From Fimenecus sp045611635 (GTDB lineage: Bacteria; Bacillota; Clostridia; Oscillospirales; Acutalibacteraceae), in NCBI GenBank assembly GCA_045611635.1, contig JAZKXL010000007.1, positions 1 to 9,823 of the forward strand: a stretch of DNA of 9,823 nt. The letters run 5' to 3'. The notes under the pieces are model-generated. The model saw only the letters and a list, made by a program, of their open reading frames with translations, made no database searches and had not been told where the DNA came from. Both the position numbers and the translations under genes were made by a program. Positions 7,199 to 9,823 of the stretch are shown in pieces. Numbering within the stretch: position 1 is the stretch's first letter; each line of letters starts with the position of its first letter.

Positions 7199-7223
7199 TC
7201 ATTCTGAGCGTAGCGAAGAATCT
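7199..7223 (+). repeat. third copy of the palindromic repeat's inner arm
   Basis: All 25 bases, starting TCATTCTGAGCGTAGCGAAG, are identical to the reverse complement of 6394-6418 in the palindromic element. It begins 5 nt after the hemolysin III stop codon and ends just before the convergent terminator, so the gene is bracketed by inverted 25-bp copies. Confidence 0.85.
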
Positions 7224-7224
7224 C

Positions 7225-7266
7225 AAAAAACAAGCGTGATAACCACTTGGCTATCACGCTCATTTT
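7225..7266. terminator. bidirectional terminator between hemolysin III gene and queT
   Basis: AGCGTGATA (7233-7241) and TATCACGCT (7252-7260) form a perfect 9-bp stem, and the loop itself contains CCA/TGG, so the hairpin may extend inward. On the minus strand it is followed by TGTTTTTT, a good terminator for queT, whose stop codon is 4 nt away. On the plus strand it is followed by CATTTTAT, a weaker terminator for the upstream gene. Confidence 0.88.
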
Positions 7267-7771
7267 ATAATCTCTTATCAATTCTTGTTCTTTTTATAAC
7301 TTTATATAATGGTATTCCAAGTCCATAGCACACTACAAGTTGACCAAACCCTATTTGCAATGCGGTAATCAAAAACGCCTTAAATGCAAATTCCTCAGGT
7401 ACAACTAATGTTATTTCAAGTCCAATAATAATCGCATTTACAATCACAGGGAAAAACATTGAGAGTAAAGGCAACTTTTTAATCATAAGATTTCTTGTGT
7501 AGTAGGTAAGTATTGACGCTAAAAATGTAGCAAATGTGCCACAAATAATATCAATAGCATAAGGACTACCAAGGTTAGAAATAAAACAACCTATTGTAAG
7601 ACCCGGTATAGCGGCAGGGGTGAGTATAGGTAAAATAGTCATAACCTCAGAAATTCTAAACTGTATAGGACCATAAGCTACATTAAGTGTGTTTGCTACA
7701 AATGTTAATACAACATAAGCCGCCGCAATAATTCCTGCCAGCACCACAAAATTAACCTTTTTCTTATTCAT
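7265..7771 (-). CDS. queT: QueT family queuosine-precursor transporter (ECF S component)
   Basis: Small hydrophobic membrane protein of 168 residues with about five or six helices. QueT-family landmarks are YGPIQFRISEVMTILP (33-48), AIPGLTIGCFISNLGSP (54-70), DIICGTFATFLAS (74-86) and GQLVVCYGLGIPLY (143-156). QueT proteins are substrate-binding subunits of energy-coupling factor transporters that import queuosine precursors such as preQ0/preQ1 or queuine; the shared ATPase and EcfT subunits are normally encoded elsewhere, and none is in this window. The N terminus (MNKKK) is basic and the C terminus ends with several Lys/Arg residues. The SD GGAG (7784-7781) is 9 nt before ATG 7771 and lies within the preQ1-I riboswitch, which supports the substrate assignment. 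The 3' end abuts a strong terminator. Confidence 0.93.
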   Translation of the reverse strand: MNKKKVNFVVLAGIIAAAYVVLTFVANTLNVAYGPIQFRISEVMTILPILTPAAIPGLTIGCFISNLGSPYAIDIICGTFATFLASILTYYTRNLMIKKLPLLSMFFPVIVNAIIIGLEITLVVPEEFAFKAFLITALQIGFGQLVVCYGLGIPLYKVIKRTRIDKRL

Positions 7772-7780
7772 TTTTTATCA

Positions 7781-7823
7781 CTCCATAGTTTTATTTTACG
7801 TCAGGATGGTTTCGAACTGACGT
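7781..7823 (-). promoter_or_regulatory. preQ1-I riboswitch controlling queT translation
   Basis: On the minus strand P1 is ACGTCAG (7823-7817) with CTGACGT (7804-7798), 7 bp. The loop is TTCGAAACCATC (7816-7805), and the A-rich tail AAAATAAAACTATGGAG runs 7797-7781. Loop CCAU (7809-7806) can pair with tail AUGG (7786-7783) as pseudoknot P2, placing the SD GGAG (7784-7781) in the ligand-stabilised fold. This is the small class I layout: preQ1 binding would hide the SD and shut down queT translation. Confidence 0.93.
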
Positions 7824-7833
7824 TTTATATTTC

Positions 7834-7853
7834 ACAAATCATTCTTGATTTGT
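7834..7853 (-). other. hairpin overlapping the hydrolase stop codon
   Basis: On the minus strand ACAAATCA (7853-7846), loop AGAA and TGATTTGT (7841-7834) form a perfect 8-bp, AT-rich stem that includes the TGA stop (7841-7839). No T run follows on the minus strand, so it is unlikely to be an efficient terminator. It lies about 10 nt before the preQ1 aptamer; its role is unknown. Confidence 0.5.
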
Positions 7854-9014
7854 TTCTTCTTGATTTACTTTTACTTTGATTTTCTTCAAAGTGTCATTCC
7901 ATAACTTTTTAGGTGTTGATTTCACATTTTTATTAAATGACGAGAAAAGATTTCCTAAACCTTTTAGTATAAGCGTTCTTGTTTCAGGATCTAGTTCTTT
8001 AAGACATTCATAAATTAAAGATGAATTGCTTTTAAGATTTTCGGACCAGTCAACAAAGCTTGTCACATTTTCAGTGTTGGCGCTATTAATCATTTTGAAT
8101 AGTGCCTCAACAAATTGTTCTCGTTGTTCAAATGTTGAACTGCAAACCCACTCATTGAAAGTAGCATCAAAAAAGTGTGATGACATATATAACTTTTCGC
8201 CGTTAATAAAATCGTTATTTGCAATATCAATTTGCCATAAAAATGGGTCGTGTTGATGAATTCCGCCACCACTACTCTTAATAATGCGATAATTATCATG
8301 ATTGTTAAGCAATACACCAACAAGAGATTCTTCAGGCATAAATTTGCATATAATCTTTTCCGTTTCAATGTGTGCTACCGATTCAGTAAATGCCTCCGTG
8401 AATCCAGGACTGTCAAACGCTTGAATTTCAACAATTTTGTTTTTTGTAGATGGTAAGCACATTGTAGCAGCATAAATAGCAAGGTTACCGCCCTTAGAAT
8501 GCCCGGTAAGAATAATTTTGCCCTTAATCTTTTTTGCAACCGTGTTAATATAAGTTACTGAATGACTTTGTGATGCAACGGGTGAGGTGAAAAGCATATT
8601 GAAATTTTCTTTCCAACCCGTAATTGTAGAGTCAGTGCCACGAAAAGCAATACAGGCATCACCGTTAGGTAATATGAATGTAATTGCACAAAATTGAGTA
8701 TCTTTTTCTATATCAAAAATATCTTCATAGTAATTTACTCTAATTTTGCCATATCTTTTGCTGTATGCCGCTGCACTTAATAGCTTCTTATTTCTTTCGG
8801 CAGTTCTTTTTAATGGAAAAATGCTCTCATAGTTTTCATTTTCTACAATATCAGAAAGATATAATCCTTTACCCCTGTTTTTTACGTTGGGTACAATGCT
8901 GTTAAAGTTTAAATATGAAAGCTCAGCAAAAATAAGTCCATCAATTTTTGAATAGGGTAGTGTGTCAAAATCTTTATGTGCATTTAATAAAGCGTAATCA
9001 ATAATATCATTCAT
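7839..9014 (-). CDS. DUF2974 (Mbeg1-like) alpha/beta-hydrolase, lipase-like
   Basis: Predicted cytoplasmic serine hydrolase of 391 residues with no signal peptide or membrane helix. Lipase-fold landmarks are FRGTD (124-128, oxyanion-side strand), nucleophile elbow GHSKGGNLA (171-179, nucleophile S173), FDSPG (200-204, D201 a candidate or structural acid) and GGGIHQHDPFLW (249-260, H253 or H255 the probable catalytic His). This arrangement is that of the DUF2974/Mbeg1-like family common in Firmicutes; substrate and role are unknown. The N-terminal about 90 residues are family-specific, and the C terminus is a Lys-rich helical tail ending VNQEETNQE. SD AGGAGA (9027-9022) is 7 nt before ATG 9014. 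The gene lies between carB and queT on the same strand; co-transcription with queT is possible because no clear promoter or terminator separates them. The family call is from memory of motifs. Confidence 0.85.
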   Translation of the reverse strand: MNDIIDYALLNAHKDFDTLPYSKIDGLIFAELSYLNFNSIVPNVKNRGKGLYLSDIVENENYESIFPLKRTAERNKKLLSAAAYSKRYGKIRVNYYEDIFDIEKDTQFCAITFILPNGDACIAFRGTDSTITGWKENFNMLFTSPVASQSHSVTYINTVAKKIKGKIILTGHSKGGNLAIYAATMCLPSTKNKIVEIQAFDSPGFTEAFTESVAHIETEKIICKFMPEESLVGVLLNNHDNYRIIKSSGGGIHQHDPFLWQIDIANNDFINGEKLYMSSHFFDATFNEWVCSSTFEQREQFVEALFKMINSANTENVTSFVDWSENLKSNSSLIYECLKELDPETRTLILKGLGNLFSSFNKNVKSTPKKLWNDTLKKIKVKVNQEETNQE

Positions 9015-9032
9015 TGAGTTATCTCCTTTATT

Positions 9033-9070
9033 AAAAATTGTCGGGAATGGGTCGTTGCACTCAATTCCGG
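9033..9070 (-). terminator. possible weak terminator after carB
   Basis: On the minus strand CGGAAT (9069-9064) can pair with ATTCCCG (9048-9042) with one bulged base and a loop of about 15 nt; AATTTTT follows shortly after (to 9033). The stem is short and the loop large, and it runs close to the hydrolase SD, so it may be chance. A separate AT-only stem, AATAATT/AATTATT, lies nearer the carB stop. Confidence 0.3.
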
Positions 9071-9103
9071 CTTTTAGATTTTATGAAATAATTCTCTAAA
9101 TTA

Positions 9104-9823
9104 TTATAATTTAAGTGATGCAATATCAGTAAGACTCATTTGGTCTTCAGGTACAACAAAGGTGCTTCTCATAACGCTGAGTGCCGCATCAAGAGATGTA
9201 AGACAAGATGTGCCTGATTCAACTGCAAGACGACGAAGCTTAAAACCGTCTCGGTTAGCAACACGACCGTGTGTAGGTGTATTGATAATAAGTGAAACTT
9301 CGCCATTGTTAAGCATATCCATAATGTTAGGTGATGCTCCTGTAAGTGGGTTAACCTCTTTACACTCAAGACCTGCTTCACGAATTACTTTACATGTGCC
9401 AGGAGTTGCATAGAATTCAAATTCAGAATCTTTGAATTCTTTAAGCATTTCACCGACTTCTTTCTTGTCTTTATCGCGAACAGTAACAACAATCTTTGCA
9501 TCCTTAGGCATTGAAACACCGCCGCCTTCAAATGCTTTAAGAAGTGCTTCGTTATAGTCAGTTGAAATACCAAGAACTTCACCTGTTGATTTCATTTCAG
9601 GACCAAGAGATGTATCAGCACCAATAATCTTTTCAAATGAGAATACAGGAAGTTTGATTGCATAGTAACCACTATTCTTGTAAAGACCTGTTCCATAACC
9701 CATATCGGCGATTCTTTCACCAAGCATTGCTCTTGTTGCAAGGCTGATAGCAGGAATACCTGTAACCTTAGAAATGTAAGGAACTGTTCTTGAAGAACGT
9801 GGGTTAACTTCGATAATATAAAC
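9104..9823 (-). CDS. carB: carbamoyl-phosphate synthase large subunit, C-terminal 239 residues (5' part off window)
   Basis: Large subunit of the enzyme that makes carbamoyl phosphate from bicarbonate, glutamine-derived ammonia and two ATP, feeding pyrimidine and arginine synthesis. The minus-strand frame is open from the right edge to TAA 9106-9104. It begins with the end of the second ATP-grasp domain, VYIIEVNPRSSRTVPYISKV (visible residues 1-20), passes GPEMKSTGEVLG (74-85), and ends with the methylglyoxal-synthase-like allosteric domain (about 109-220). That domain has ATPGTCKVIREAG (139-151), NTPTHGRVANRDGFKLRR (181-198) and SCLTSLDAA (206-214). Full-length CarB has about 1,060-1,080 residues, so three quarters lie outside. 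carA and other pyrimidine genes are not visible here. Confidence 0.97.
   Translation of the reverse strand, partial: VYIIEVNPRSSRTVPYISKVTGIPAISLATRAMLGERIADMGYGTGLYKNSGYYAIKLPVFSFEKIIGADTSLGPEMKSTGEVLGISTDYNEALLKAFEGGGVSMPKDAKIVVTVRDKDKKEVGEMLKEFKDSEFEFYATPGTCKVIREAGLECKEVNPLTGASPNIMDMLNNGEVSLIINTPTHGRVANRDGFKLRRLAVESGTSCLTSLDAALSVMRSTFVVPEDQMSLTDIASLKL

Noticed and set aside
7835..7845. CAAATCATTCT shared with 7195-7205 as another repeat copy
   Set aside because: Only 11 bases match and the GAGCGTAGCGAAG core of the repeat is missing; it is explained by the local 8-bp hairpin.
9103..9108. TATAAT on the minus strand at the carB stop as a promoter for the hydrolase gene
   Set aside because: No recognisable -35 box lies 16-18 nt upstream, and the region is AT rich, so the match is probably chance. 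It remains possible as a weak promoter.
1..9823. Novel multi-gene defence, mobile or biosynthetic system
   Set aside because: Every sizeable gene falls into a known housekeeping or widely spread family, and no unexplained gap over 300 bases remains apart from the thrS/hrcA control region and the annotated palindromic repeat.

Overview
The window looks like chromosomal core sequence from a low-GC Firmicute, probably a gut-type Clostridia member such as an Oscillospiraceae/Ruminococcaceae relative. The pointers are a T-box leader ahead of thrS, a perfect CIRCE operator driving hrcA-grpE-dnaK-dnaJ, a DnaK lacking the roughly 24-residue ATPase-domain insert of Gram-negative proteins, a preQ1-I riboswitch ahead of a QueT-type transporter, and strong SD sites (AGGAG) before most genes. 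The taxon is inferred from family features only; no search was run.

Layout. Positions 1-1159 (minus) hold the N-terminal two thirds of threonyl-tRNA synthetase, running off the left edge. Its leader (about 1446-1160, minus) is a T-box riboswitch with Thr codons in the specifier loop and an intrinsic terminator, under a consensus promoter. Divergent to it, a second consensus promoter and CIRCE start the complete HrcA-controlled chaperone operon at 1617-6257 (plus): repressor HrcA, exchange factor GrpE, Hsp70 DnaK and Hsp40 DnaJ. An 11-bp hairpin lies between dnaK and dnaJ, and an intrinsic terminator closes the operon.

Downstream, a 155-bp imperfect palindromic repeat (6303-6457) precedes a seven-helix hemolysin III family gene (6525-7193). 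A further 25-bp copy of the repeat's inner arm lies just after that gene. A near-perfect hairpin at 7233-7260 separates it from the convergent gene queT (7771-7265, minus), which has a textbook preQ1-I aptamer whose pseudoknot covers its SD. Upstream of queT on the same strand are a DUF2974/Mbeg1-like alpha/beta hydrolase (9014-7839) and then the C-terminal 239 codons of carB (right edge to 9104).

How the genes work together. The DnaK operon is a self-regulating unit: HrcA binds CIRCE and represses the chaperones, and GrpE, DnaK and DnaJ form one folding cycle. ThrRS is controlled separately by uncharged tRNA-Thr. QueT imports a queuosine precursor and is shut off when preQ1 is plentiful. I see no phage, IS, CRISPR, tRNA or rRNA gene.

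I found no convincing new multi-gene system. The most open items are the palindromic repeat family around the hemolysin III gene, the uncharacterised DUF2974 hydrolase next to a queuosine transporter, and the strong dnaK-dnaJ intercistronic hairpin.
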